DNA of 64,000 nt, from contig WHVD01000001.1 of NCBI GenBank assembly GCA_015178975.1, positions 4,278,001 through 4,342,000 of the forward strand, read 5' to 3'. Both the position numbers and the translations under genes were made by a program. The notes beneath the pieces were generated by a model. That model was given only the letters and a program-made list of their open reading frames with translations, did not search any database and was not told the DNA's origin. Positions 44,970 through 56,501 of the stretch are shown here, piece by piece (the stretch's first letter is position 1; each line of letters opens with the position of its first letter). Origin of the DNA: Hysterangium stoloniferum. Its lineage: Eukaryota; Basidiomycota; Agaricomycetes; Hysterangiales; Hysterangiaceae.

Positions 44970-45904
44970 GTGCCCCCCAGTTCAAAGAGCTATGTCCAAT
45001 GAGGTGTTGAAGGACATTGGGAACTCCTCCCCAAGCTTCTTGATAACCCCCTAACTGTAAGATAGCCTGGGCCCAGTTTGCACATTTGCTCTAGAACAAT
45101 GGCATTATGTCCTCCAGGTTTATATTGTGGTGGGCATGTGGCAATTCCTCAAGCTTGTGTATAGCAGAAACTCAATGTCTGTAAGCCTTTTGTCATTTCT
45201 GAATGATGGGTTGGATTTGTTCAGCTGGGGTTGTCATGATCCAGTGAGAAGGGACAGTCAAGAGAGTGGCAGTGTCATTGTGTAGGAAGGAGAGACTAAT
45301 GGGTGTTGAGTATCTGTGGACAATCATTGAAAACTAGTGGCAATGCTGGTATAGTAAGGTTATAGCATTTCTGATTCTGATAGCAGCTTCTTGAGTAAGC
45401 CCACAAAGTCCCTGGCCAGGTATGTCTGCATACCCCAGGGGATTGCAAGATTGGTCCACCAATAATTGCCAGAACTTTGAAAGTTCAGTTTTCTCAATGT
45501 CATCAACTAGTCTCCCTCTTTCTGTCACATTGTCAATGTGCAAGTAAAAGTCCTCCTTGAGAACTGACAGTGTGAGTGGTCCACTGTAACCCTGTATACT
45601 TCCCTTGAGCAATAGGCATGACTTGCCCCAACTGTATTAACACCTTTCCTACTGTGAATTGCATGGAAGAGTAATTAATCGATATGTGCATCCAACTGGT
45701 TAAGGTGGGGTGGTCAGTGATAGCCATTACATTGGGGATTGAGGTCATTGGCGTGGGAGGTACATTATGAGTAGAGCTGTGAATGGGGCCAGTAGAAGGA
45801 GACTTTATGGTAAGTAACTCACTCTCCTGAGTAACATGTAAGAATAATCTGCTAGCCTGGTGATCACAGTACAAGGACTCTCTACTGTTGGAGTGTAGCC
45901 ACTA
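44970..45904 (-). mobile_element. Internal 3' part of copia-type element A, no pol genes seen
   Basis: Begins with the polypurine tract GTGCCCCCCAGTTC in reverse. Two minus-strand frames (45334-45612, 45533-45874) hold sequence such as FWQLLVDQSCNPLGYADIPG without a recognisable retroviral domain. The element may be non-autonomous, or carry an unrelated insert. The 5' LTR is not found; repeat R2 starts at 45905. Confidence 0.5.
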
Positions 45905-46189
45905 AGGAGGATATCTGAAAACTATTAAGTATACCAAATTCTAATATACTCTAAAGGTCATTTAAACATCTGGGATGTAATTCAAACATAATTTGGTTTT
46001 TAAAACTTTCAAAAAGTTTTAAACTCTCTCATACATTAGAATCTTTCCGGACACAAGTAGACAATAAAAAAAATTAGTAGTTTGAAACACTAATACTTTT
46101 AAAAAATAGATACCTTTAGATAGTCCATTTCATGCATATGTATATTATTGGCACCTCTAAATACATATGTATTACTTCGGAATGGATCT
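45905..46189. repeat. Dispersed repeat R2, copy 2
   Basis: Nearly identical to 7629-7936, with a few short deletions (for example in the ACAAACTAAAG and AAAAATTAG parts). The right border is GGATCT, the same as copy 1, after which the two loci diverge completely. Confidence 0.8.
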
Positions 46190-46574
46190 TGTCAGCTGAC
46201 GAGTTACCAAATGCAGAACATGGATGAGGTTTGGAAGTATGGGAACTACAAAGTTTTATAGTTGGAAGTCAGGTTGGAAGTTGAGTCAGAAAGTCAGGTC
46301 AGAAAGTCAGATAATTATGAAAGATTGAAGTATCCAGGAATGGATCATGACACTACAATGTTCTACAACATTCCAAATAATTCTCTATCCTTCTGCAATA
46401 TTCTGTGCATTCTGGCATATTCTACAACCTTCTTCAATATTCCATGAGGACTTCTCTGTTACATACTTCTGAGAAATTGTGGTATCCTGACAGTATTGGG
46501 GCACTGTGGACAAAGGTGCCACAATGTCAGGAAGTTGGATGAATAAGGATTACATATAGAAGGATGTTTGGAGT
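46190..46574 (-). mobile_element. Partial LTR related to the one at 29562
   Basis: On the minus strand it contains AACTTCCAACCTGACTTCCAAC and TTCTGCATTTGGTAACTCGTC, matching 29595-29690. The ends are not resolved. The last bases GGAGT (46570-46574) are the target duplication of the LTR that follows. Confidence 0.5.
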
Positions 46575-47300
46575 TGTTACGACTGTGTCACAACCCGACA
46601 GTCCCCGAGGTTATCACCACCTATCAACGATTAAAGTTATCATTCAAGTCATCACATCGGAAACCATCAGTCTCCCAATACTGATGTATACTTTTGCAGT
46701 GATCAAACTCCATTTACGCCCCTGTCAAAATATACTTGTACTATCTGGTTAAACTCTGATACATCCCTGTTTATTATGATGATCCATTCTACTCTATGTT
46801 TCACATATGTCTATATATACTTGTAACCCTCAGACTATTTCCTTTTCTCGTAATTCTACTCTCGGTTATTTCACAGCCTCCAAACTAATTGTAACCTTCC
46901 CGTTCCTAGTCAAGCTTATTTGTCAATACCGTTTTCCACTCTTCTCCTAGTTAGTATTTTCTAGACGCTGAATACTTGTATATGAACCCGCTGTAGTTGT
47001 AGTTACTAGGAAATCAGAATATTGACTCAGAATACCCTCTTACACCTCTAGAAGCCTTATACTACAGTGAGGGACAAAACCCTTCCAATGATTTTTAGTT
47101 GTGCAAAGATCCTTGAATACCTCAAGAACCACTACAGATACAGACCTGAAATTTGGGGGTTGGTTAGGTCTATATGTTATCTATATGCCCTTAAAATATT
47201 ATGACATAAGCATTAGTATTTCCCACACTATAAACAAAACACTAATAAAATCACATTGGAAGGGTTTTGTCCCTGGTAAAAAGAACACAAATCAAACAAT

Positions 47301-48306
47301 CTAGTACTTGGTATAGCCTCTCTTGGCCTTCAACACAGCCTCAACCCTTCTAGGAATACTCTCTATCAAGTTCTGACAAGTGGAGGCAGGGATATTATTC
47401 CACTCTGTCTGAACCCTCTCCCACAACTCATGAATACTCTTGGGTGCCACTTCATACTCTCCCAACCTCCTTTTGAGGTAATACCAGAGGTGTTCAATTG
47501 TTTTAAGGTTAGCAAACTGAGGTGGCAATACCATGACCATAAATCCATTGTCTTTGAACCAATTAATGGCCTTTGTGCTCTTGTGTTTGGTATCATTGTC
47601 CTGCTGAAAGACCACATCTTCTGTGTTCTTGCTATAATACTCCACAGTTGCTTGAAGTTCATCTTCCAAAATGCTACCATAAAGGTCAGCATCCATTCTC
47701 CCATTAATCTTGGTGGAATATCCTGGGCCTTCCCAGAACATACAGCTCCACAACATCAGATTTCCTCCCCCAAACCTCACTGTGTCCTTGACCAGCCTAC
47801 CACTGAGCCCCTCTCTTGCCCTTTTCCACATCTAATTCCTCCCATATGACCCCAAACAATTGATTTTTGTCTCATCTGACCAAACAACCCTCTTCCAATC
47901 ATCCACAGTCCAGTCCTTATGTGCCAGAGTAAAGTCCATCTTGCCTTCCTATACCTCTTATTGAGTAAAGGCCTTTTTCTCTTCACCATAGCCCTCATTT
48001 CAGCCTTCTTGCATGCCCTATGAACAGTTCTAACTGAAATAGACCCTCCAGTCATATCTTGAATGGTTTGGTGACCTCAGTGGCATTTTCAGCCTTTTGA
48101 GAAGTGATTTGTTGAATAGAATAATGAATATCTGAGGAGGAAAGCTTGCATAAACAGCCACCAGCAAGTGATGAGCAATGGGTAGAATGAATTCTGGATA
48201 TAGTGGACAGATCCTGGCCAATGATTTCAGAGATCTGAGGAGCAGACTTGCCCTTATTGAGAAAAGTGAGAATATGGCTAAGCTGAGGAGGAGTAAGAGC
48301 CTTCAT
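47301..48306 (-). pseudogene. T2 transposase pseudogene, copy 2
   Basis: Start ATG at 48304-48306: MKALTPPQLSHILTFLNKGK, then QISEIIGQDLSTISRIHS (helix-turn-helix). Frame changes occur near 48060 and 47830. The C-terminal 176 codons are open and contain FGGGNLMLWSCM, DVVFQQDNDTKHKSTKA with the second Asp, and IEHLWYYLKRRLGEYE. The usual D-L-N-P-I-E is NLKTIE here, so the residue before the Glu block is altered. It ends GYTKY. Inactive. Confidence 0.85.
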
Positions 48307-48458
48307 GGTGTAGAATGATGAGCTATGGGGATGTTTTTGGATTGGAAAGTAAACAGATGTATACATATATAATTTTGACAGGTCAGATGATTTTTATTTG
48401 CACTTATTTGCATATAAACAATATGGTTATATGTTAATCATGTGACAGGGACAAAACC

Positions 48459-49282
48459 TGTTAGGGTACATACATGGTGGGTTTCTGGAGAAACCTGTGG
48501 AATATCCGGTAGGACTTGGCTTCAGCTTATAGGCTGTGCCCTTGCGAGATTGTGTTGTCCAATTTCAGACAGGCAGACAGGAATCCCGGGGAGTCCGGGC
48601 AGGGTTTGTGGGTCGAGGGGTCGTAGGTCAGAGGTCATGGGTTGAGAGGTCATGAGTCGAGATAAATAAGAGAGATAGATGTGCCGGAGCCCATGGGCTC
48701 TGACTAGCATGAGTGGTGTAATTCAAGTAGGAGTTTAGAGCAGAAAATGTATTAGATTACTGGGGGGAATCTAAGCCAATTTTCTGACTGGATTGTATGT
48801 ACAACATCTGCCAGTTTAAATAGACCGTGGAGTGAATGACATACCAAATCCAGTAATAATGAAATGAAACTACCAAAACATAAAACAGGAATAGTAAACA
48901 CCAAATTTGGTGTTAGGAATGGGACGGAACGGAGCGGAGTCCGAATCATGACAAATCATAAACCATAACGGGAAATGGAGTGGGAGCGGAGTCCGAATCG
49001 TGACAGGTCATTTGACTAAAATGGGAATGGGGCTCTGTTAGAGGGATGATGGGTTTTACGAGTGGGGTCCAGTGACTGATGCGTGGGGCGAGGTCAGACA
49101 TAGACAGGGATGGAGTCTGGTGGGTTTTACGGTGACTGAAACACAATGTAGTGAAGTTGAATGTAGACAAGTCTGACGTATGGAGTCCGGTGGGAATTCC
49201 AGTAAACTGACAATGGGTGCGTATAGGGTGCGGGTGCATATAAGTTAGTGCCTGGAGTCTGGCAGGATTTCCAGTCGTAACA
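48459..49282 (-). mobile_element. 3' LTR of left chromovirus arm
   Basis: On the minus strand it begins TGTTACGACTGGAAATCC after a purine tract (AAAGGGAGGGTAC) and ends GTACCCTAACA. It contains the shared motif in reverse at 48512-48546. 48790-49282 is the near-twin of 8285-9288 and shows its uninterrupted insertion site. Confidence 0.88.
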
Positions 49283-49498
49283 GTACCCTCCCTTTATGCC
49301 AAAGTCCCAAAGAGGCTCTAGACCTCAATAAGGTTCTTGTCAGCTACGCGCATGTGTCAAAAGTCATGTCGGTTACATGTATGTGTCAAAGAGTCATGTG
49401 ATCTGGAAGGTAAGGTTCAGACACGACGAGCCTATATATAAATTTGAAAAAATAAAATTTCTTCTTCTTTATTACCCCCATCTTGCCCAAGACGTCCC

Positions 49499-50385
49499 AT
49501 GCCAACTGCTAGGCTTTCCACAGGCACTCCTTATCGGGTGCCGCTCAGCACAGCCCAAATACTGGCGCAGTGAGAGGAGCAGCATCGACAGGAAAGCCCT
49601 TGACAGGGAGTCCCAGGCAGCCTTGGCCACAGAGGAAGAGGCAGAGAGGCAGAGGAAGAGAGATGAGGAGGAGGCTGCATGGGTGGCCACGGAAAAAGCC
49701 TGGGCGGCTGTGGACAGGGCTGCAGTTGTCGTGGGTAAAGTAAGTCCCAATATTCAACTGGTTGAATTTTACTGACTTGTATTTTCAGCGCAAAGTGACA
49801 GAGGTGGAGTCCGAGTCTGAGGGGGAGCTGGAGAGCCCCCAGAAGGTAAGTCCCGGGTCTATGGGATATCCAGGGAAACTAACAATATCAACAGAAGGCA
49901 AGGAAGGTGGCACCAGTCCATCTACCAACATGGAATGATCTGCAGTGTTCCAGTTGCAATGACTGGAACACGGAGTGCAATTGAAAGTCTGGGTGGGGAC
50001 CAGAATGCTACCAATGTGCACACCTCAAGGTGAGGTCCACGAGCAACCCACAGGATCCGGGGTGCGGGATGTTAGCGGGACAGATGGGATGTCCGGGTTG
50101 GACGATGTGTTGGGGCAGATTGTTGAGGGCATAGAGGCTCAGAATGAGTTGCTCTGAAAAAGCAACAAGGTCCAAATAGTGGTGGTGAATGAGCTCTGTG
50201 GGCTCCACTTGGAATTTTGGAAGTTCCTAGCAGAGTTCAGTGGATACATATATGAGGAGCTGCAAGCCGGGAGTTCTGAGGACGCCAGGTTGGATGAGGA
50301 TGGGGTGCCCGCAGAGGTAGTGGAGCTTCCTCAGGAGATGGCTGAGGTTGGGCAGAAACATAGCCCCATAAATGTAGATTGAAGA
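49499..50385 (+). pseudogene. Antisense spliced gene in chromovirus (second copy)
   Basis: Lies between the chromodomain and the 3' LTR, opposite to pol. Start at 49499: MPTARLSTGTPYRVPLSTAQ. After a frame break comes a Glu/Arg/Ala-rich coiled region (TEEEAERQRKRDEEEAAW). Exon 1 ends 49739 at GTAAGT. Intron 1 is 49740-49788 (49 bp, ends TTTTCAG). Exon 2 (49789-49845) is RKVTEVESESEGELESPQK. Intron 2 is 49846-49894 (49 bp, GTAAGT to AACAG). Exon 3 has the Cys cluster LQCSNCNDWNTECN, one TGA, then WGPECYQCAHLKVR, matching the C-Y-P-C cluster of the copy at 28242. After a frame change a helical and acidic tail runs to IPNVD-type end at 50382. Not annotated in any family I know. Confidence 0.62.
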
Positions 50386-50599
50386 ATAAAATAAAAGTTT
50401 AATAGTAAATTTTTTTTTTTGAAAGTAAAAGTACAGCATGAAAAACATAAGATCAAAGTCCGCAGAAAATCTGCTTAAGGACTTGAAAACATATCAGAAC
50501 CTGTAAAAGCAAAGAGAGACATAGGGCGACAGGGAATAATGAAAATGAGTCCAAATGTAACATGGGGTCTGCAGAGTGCGGTCATAGAGAAGATAGTGG

Positions 50600-52412
50600 T
50601 CCAGGTTTGAGTGGGTAAGCTATATGAAAGTCAGTAATGATTTCCATGGCATTACCGAGTTCCGTGGCCAAAATCCATGAGGTTTCTTCATCGGTGCCCT
50701 CATAACCCATCCACTTGACCAAGTAAAGCAGTTTACAAATGCATCAACACTTGTCAATTTTCGAATCTAAAATTTGCAAGATTTCAACTCGGGTCCTCCA
50801 TCAATAATGACCAGAGGAGGTGGAGATTGCACGTGATCCGGGATAGTGTTAGCAGTACAAGGTTCTAACATAGAAACATGAAATACCAGGTGTACCATGC
50901 GCATGCTATCTGGAAGCCATAGGGTCCAAGAGACTGAACCTACCTGTGAGATAATTTCAAATGGACCTAAATATTTTTCAGCAAGCTTTTTTGATGGACA
51001 GGTAGTCTGGAAGAATTGAGCTTTGACAAAAACATGATCACCAATCTTGAAGTTTGGTGGCAGGATCTGGTGTTTGTCTGCTGAATGTTGATATTGCTCT
51101 TGGGCAGACTTTATTGCAGTCCAGAGTTCCTCGTGGAGCTCATGGAGGTCGGCGGTGAACTCTTGAGCACAAGCAGAGGCGAGATTTCGTTCTGGATGTA
51201 CTGTAATATTTGGATTATATCCTTTATTTGCAAAGAATGGGGAAATGCCAGTAGTGGCCGAAGGTGCATTGTTGTAAGCAAATTCTGCAAGTGGTAACAA
51301 GGATTTCCAATTGTCCTGTTGGTAATTGCAATATACACGGAGATATTGTTCCAATGTCTGATTGACACATTCAGTTTGTTTGTCACCTTCCGGGTGATGT
51401 CCAGATGTGAAATGTAATTTCATGTCCAAGGATTTCCCAAGGGATCTAAAGAAGTGAGATACGAACTCTGATCCTCGGTCAGAAGTTACGTGGGACGGAA
51501 CTCCATGCTTGGAAAATACATGGATAATGAAACGTTCTGCTAACTGCATGGACGTAATTGTATCATAAGTAGGGATGAATATACCTTGTTTTGAGAATCT
51601 GTCAACAATGACTAGAATGGTGGAAAAGCCTTTGGAATCTGGTAGGTGTTCAATGAAATCCATATAGATAGAATTCCACAGATGTTCCAGTACTGGGAGT
51701 TGTTTCAAAAGGCCATATGGCTTGTGTCACTGAGATTTCGAGTGGGGACAAGTAGTGCAAGATAGTGCAAGATTTACAATAGTGCTTAACGAATCCACAG
51801 AGTCCAGGCCAAGTATATTCTCTTCTTATTAATGATAGAGGTTTGTTGTACCAGAAATGTCCTGAAAGTGGATGATCATGTTTGTACTGAAGGATCCTGA
51901 GGTGGAGGCCATTGGAGTCCGGTACATAGATCTGATTGTCAAGTCTAATGAAACCATGCTGATCAAGAGACCACCAGGGTTGGTCGGGGTCCATGGGATT
52001 GTCAAGGTGAGCTTTAGTAATCGGGTCTAGCAGAATTGCCAATAGAATATCTTGATGTAACTTCTCAATCATAATGATAATTCCACAGACAATGGGATTG
52101 ATGAGGAAAGTTGTGTGGACCAATGCAGTAAGTTGTTGATTTGTGAAAATGGGTTTCAGGTTGTGTGGGTTTACTGTGGCATAGTCGTTGCTCCCCTCTT
52201 TAGGATAGATGTCCCATCGTCTAGTTAAAGCATCGGGTTTGCTGCCGAGATGGCCAGGTCGAAAGTGGATAATCATATTGAAAGCAGATAGATATTCAGA
52301 CCAGTGGGCCTGCTGACGGGTCAAAAGTTTTGTAGTAGAAAAGTATTCCAGGTTTTTGTGATCTGTTACAACGTCAATCGGAGTTCCCGAGCCTTCCAAA
52401 TAGTGTCACCTT
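50600..52412 (-). pseudogene. Chromovirus RNase H-integrase-chromodomain, left arm
   Basis: RNase H end: PIDVVTDHKNLEYF and RWDIYPKEG. Then LQYKHDHPLSGHF, zinc region, and a 313-codon open integrase core with the catalytic residues in YMDFIEHLPDS, VTSDRGSEFVS and HPEGDKQTECVNQ (about 51360-51660). It has KIGDHVFVKAQFF and the chromodomain KLLYLVKWMGYEGTDEETSW near 50640-50720, separated by a stop. It is the best preserved retroelement protein in the window. Everything upstream (Gag, protease, most of reverse transcriptase) is missing at 52412. Confidence 0.9.
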
Positions 52413-54406
52413 TCAGGCATTTTCTTTTGGCCTTCAGGCAACCCTCAGGCCTTTTCAGGTATCCATGGCCTTTTCAGGCACCACTGCCTTCTTTCGGCAA
52501 TCCTGACCTCCTTTGGCACCAACCTTTTGACTCAATTTTTTGATTTTCGGATTTTTTCGAACATTCCAAATATTCAGAGATTTCTGGACTCTGAAAATAC
52601 ATTGAGTTTTTTTTTTCTTGCCTTTAATATGACCACCCATCTCTGTCCCAGCCGCCTCCATGGAAAACCTGACATTTTGTCTAGATGATGGGACGTCTAT
52701 CCCAAAGAGGGGAGTAACGACTATGCCATTGTAAACCTACATGCATAAGTTGAAACCCACTAACCTCTCTCTAGCTGCATTATACATTATCCGTGGACCC
52801 CTGTAAATGTAACGACTATGCTACAGTAAACCTGCATAAGCCACTAACCTCTCTCTAGCCACACTATTCGTGGACTCCGCACCTTTGGACTCACTTCATC
52901 ATTCCCTGTCACCCTATGTCTCTCTTTGCCTTTCTAGCTCTTTGTACCACAATCAACTCTCAGTCCACTGAGTGGCAGATGAGTCAAGTATCTGTCCTTT
53001 CAGCCTCCTGTCCATCATGACCCTTTTGGGTTATTCCTCAGAATCCATGGACCTCAGTGGTAGTAACCTAGACTCCACTGGACCCCGACCCCCTTTATGC
53101 TCCCTGTTGTAAGAGCATTACTTCCTCAGGTCCCATGGACTTTCCCAACCAGTCATTATCCATGGAACTCTCGGACTCTACAGACCCTTAGATGACTTGT
53201 CCTCCAAGTTGTCTTTGCTCTTGGGTTGTTGTTCACTCCTCCAGTTCTGTGGCAATCCTGCTGAGGACTTCTTCATCACCAGCAGATTCCCGGAGCCCCC
53301 AGACTTCCCAGGTCTCACCCAGGGTATTCTCAGAGTCCCTGGTTCTCATATAGCATATCCCGGAACCCATGGACCTCCCAGATCTACACCCTTCAGCCCA
53401 TTTGCAGTTCTACCCAAACTTCTTGATGTCACCAATGTATTCTCAGAATCCGTGGACTACCCTGTTCCATCCAGCATATTTTGGAGCTCTAGGACTTCCT
53501 GGTTCTCATCCAGTGTGTTCCTGGAACCTCCGGACTTCCCTGTCTTCATTGAGGAACCCATGGACAACCCAATTCTGTGATATACAGACCATTCAAAGTT
53601 TTGGACAAGTCCTGCTTGCCATTGGAATATCTGTGGCTTTCCCTGTGGTTGTTCCTTGTGATGTAAGGTTGACCTGCCCTCAGAACCCCTGTGGCTTTTC
53701 CACAACATCTGGTTCCTTCAGGTTTTTGTGTCTTGGGCACTTACCCTGCCTGTGGACACTGCGACCTTTGACCACTCTCACTCTGCCATGTCCCTTTGCC
53801 TTTGGGCAACTCCCAGTCCATTGTGACATCTCTGGATGTTTTCATCACCTGTCTCCTACCTCTCGGAACCCCTGGACCCCTCAGAACTTCCGAACTATGT
53901 TCCAGACTTTTCCGGACTTTTAGCCCTTGTTGGATTTCTCAACATTTTGGATTTTGGACCTTTTCAGAGGTTTCAACTTACTTTCAAGTATCCAGTATGT
54001 CTACAATCTCCTCCAAGACCCCTGGCCTTTCCATATGCCATCCCGCTTCCCGGGATTTATTTTCCCATGGGTTTGCACACTAGTGAGCACCTTGTTTTGA
54101 GGTGTGCACATGGCCAACAGCCTGGGCTCCGCCCAGACTCCTGTTAGCACTCTGTGCTTCTGTCACTTGGTCAGTTTCCCAGACCTTTCCGTGGACCCAT
54201 CACTTTTTGTGTGGGTTCTCTGTCCTGCCTCTGGATTCCATCTCTACTTCCGCCACTATCTGTCTTCAAGAGCTGTCTGTACCATCACTTGCTCTTGGTC
54301 AAATTTTCCCTTCCAGATCATACAACTCGTTGACACATACATGTAACCAACAAACGTATCACATTCCTATGGCCTCTATGGGACTTTGGCCTTAAGGGGA
54401 GGGTAC
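52413..54406 (+). mobile_element. Right chromovirus arm, integrase deleted
   Basis: 52680-52770 matches, in plus orientation, the RNase H tail of the left arm (GATGGGACGTCTATCCCAAA, GTAACGACTATGCC). 52714-52808 and 52809-52876 are a 95-bp imperfect tandem repeat starting GTAACGACTATGC. From 52878 the sequence jumps to the part after the chromodomain (TTTGGACTCA..., CTATGTCTCTCTTTGC), so integrase is deleted. 52920-54406 is the region that carries the antisense gene in the left arm, here too decayed to read. 52413-52679 is unassigned and rich in CTTTTCAGGC repeats. Confidence 0.65.
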
Positions 54407-55297
54407 TGTCAGGAACTGGAAAACCCGCCGGCCTCCGGGCCCCCGGACCCTGTCCTAGATGCTCCCGACCCTCTATATTGTATAGTTACAACCGGAGTTC
54501 CTGCTGGAGCCCGCACGTCAACTTGTTTATGCCTGACTCTCTGTATGCACCCCACCTGTTTGCACCTAACCCTCTGTGTCTCATACACCAGTCCTCGGAC
54601 TCCACCCTACATACACCCGACACTCTGTGTCTTATGTACCAGTCACCGGACTCCAACCAGGCTCCTGGAACCCCTCTAACAGAGCATAGAACCCCGCTCC
54701 TGTTATGATCTGTCTCTGCGTCTCACACACCAGTCATCGGAAAACCCACCAGACTCCACTGGACCTCCTGCACATCAAACCTGTCTATACCCGACACTAT
54801 CTTGTGCACCAAGTCACCGGACTCCGACTGGACTTCTGGAACCCCTCTAACTGAGCCCTGCTCCAGTTATAATGACCTGTCATGATTCGTTCTCTGCTCC
54901 CGTTCTGTTCTGTCCCTAATTCCCAGTTTAGTATTTACTTGTTTCATTTTATGTTTAATAGTTCTGCCTCTCATTAATACCGGATTTGGTATTATTACAT
55001 TTCACAGTCTATATAAGTCTGCTATATTCATGTACTTAGAATCCAGTTTCAATCTCAAACAAGTTTTCCCCCAAACAAGTTTGACCCTTGAACAGTCTCT
55101 AGTCCTCTTGTCTGTCTGCATGCTCAATTCCCGGAACTCCCATGGGAACTCCGGAATCTATATCTTCCTGCATGCATTCTGTCAGCTCGAAATATGGACA
55201 CCCAAATGAGTGTACGAGGGCGCAGCCTATAAGCTGAAGCCAAGTCCATCTCAGTCATTACCTTATCTTTCTGGTAATTATTCTGATACCACCGTTC
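54407..55297 (+). mobile_element. 3' LTR of right chromovirus arm
   Basis: Starts TGTCAGGAACTGGAAAACCC after AAGGGGAGGGTAC, contains GTATTATTACATTTCACAGTC-type sequence parallel to the left LTR, and the shared motif at 55214-55247. The end is not a clean CA (ACCGTTC or ACCGTTCA). It diverges from the left LTR by far more than LTRs of one insertion would when young. Confidence 0.75.
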
Positions 55298-55489
55298 AAA
55301 CCCTTCCAATGCAGTTTAATTAGTATTTTATTTATAGTGTGGGAAATACTGATGATTATGTAATAATACTTTAAGGGTAAATAGACAACATATAGACCTA
55401 ACCACTCCCCAAATCTTAGGTCTGTAGCTACAGTGGTTCTTGAGTTATTCATGAATATTTGCACAACTAAAAATCATTGGAAGGGTTTT

Positions 55490-56226
55490 TGTTAAGAACT
55501 GAAAACTGACTGATGTCGGTTGGCCGACAGGGACTGATCGGAAGGACTTGGCTTCAGCTTATGTGCTGTGCCCTCGCAAATGTCCATTGTGTCCTTAAAT
55601 TGTGGACGGGCGAAGACTAATCCTAACAAGTTCCTTTTGGCGAGATACCGATCGGGACTGAAGGTTAAGTCAAGTGTCGGGCCAAGGGTCGGTGACCGAG
55701 AGTGGACGAGCATATGCGAAGGCAGATGAGGGGATTCTTAGTACAAGACTGCTAGAGGCATAAGAGGGTATTATGAGTCGATATTCTGATTGCCTAGTAA
55801 CTACAACTACAGCGGGTTCATATACAAGTATCAGGCGTCTATAAAATACTAACGGGGAGAAGGGCGGAAAATGGTATTAACAATAAGCTTGACTAGGAAT
55901 GGGAAGTTTATGATTAGTTCGGAGGCCGATGATAACCGAGAACGGAATTACGGTAAAAGGAAGTAGTTCGAGGGTTACAACTATATATAGACATATGTGA
56001 AATGTAGGATAGAGCGGATCATCATAATAAAAGGGACATATCAGAGTTTAACCAGATAGTTTGAGTGTATTTTGACGTGGGCATAAATGGAGTTTGATCA
56101 CCACGAAGACATATGTCAGTGTCGGGAGGCCGATGGTTTCCAAAGTGGTGACTTGAACTGTAACCTGAATCGTCGATGTGTGGCGATAACCTCGGGGACC
56201 GATAGGGTTGCGACATGGTCATAACA
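55490..56226 (-). mobile_element. Solo LTR, family A, target duplication GTTTT
   Basis: 737 bp between GTTTT at 55485-55489 and 56227-56231, inside the terminal repeat of the T2 transposon. On the minus strand it starts TGTTATGACCATGTCGCAAC and ends TCAGTTCTTAACA. It contains the shared motif in reverse at 55544-55577. It is the same family as the LTR that hosts the whole T2 element. Confidence 0.96.
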
Positions 56227-56501
56227 GTTTTGTCCCTCACTGTAAGCATCCCACTATCTGCCTCCGTGTGTGCTCGCCCACTCTCAGTTTCTGACCCCTT
56301 GGTCCGACACTTGACTTATCCTTCAGTTCCGATCGGTAGTTCACCAAGAGGTACTTGTTAGGACTAGTCTTTGCCTGTCCGAAATTTAAGGACACCCGAT
56401 GGAAATTTACGAGGGCACAGCACATAAGCTGAAGCCAAGTCCTTCTGATTGGTCCCCATCGGCCTACTGACACTAGTCAGTTTTCAGTTCTTAACAGGAG
56501 T

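Larger units (their letters stand above)
48459..55297. mobile_element. Head-to-head chromovirus composite
   Basis: Left arm: reverse 3' LTR 48459-49282, then internal sequence on the minus strand up to about 52412. Right arm: plus-strand internal sequence from about 52680, then a purine tract (AAGGGGAGGGTAC) and a forward 3' LTR 54407-55297. Both outer edges are LTR 3' ends. The flanks share AAACC (48454-48458 and 55298-55302), a 4-5 bp target duplication depending on where the right LTR ends. 52413-52679 joins the arms and is unassigned. Confidence 0.75.
47065..56242 (-). mobile_element. Tc1/mariner-type transposon, family T2, copy 2 (expanded)
   Basis: The tips CAGTGAGGGACAAAACCC (47065) and GTCCCTCACTG (ending 56242) are flanked by TA at 47063-47064 and 56243-56244. 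The transposase lies at 47301-48306. After the 5' side of the transposase the inner tip of the right terminal repeat (GGGACAAAACC, 48448-48458) is interrupted by a chromovirus composite. The terminal repeat resumes at 55298 (AAACCCTTCCAATGC) and is interrupted again by a solo LTR at 55490-56226. The core transposon without inserts is about 1.6 kb. Confidence 0.92.
46575..56496 (+). mobile_element. Solo LTR, family A, split by a 9.2-kb insertion; target GGAGT
   Basis: The left piece 46575-47064 starts TGTTACGACTGTGTCACAAC; the right piece 56245-56496 ends TCAGTTCTTAACA. Together they follow the complete solo LTR at 57994-58715 across the join (CTTATACTA + AGCATCCCACTATCTGCC against CATAACTAAGAATCC). 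Target duplication GGAGT is at 46570-46574 and 56497-56501. The gap is the T2 transposon with TA duplication. Confidence 0.95.

Noticed and set aside
53197-54708. Plus-strand frames of 76-184 codons
   Set aside because: They fall in the decayed 3' region and LTR of the right chromovirus arm and show no domain.
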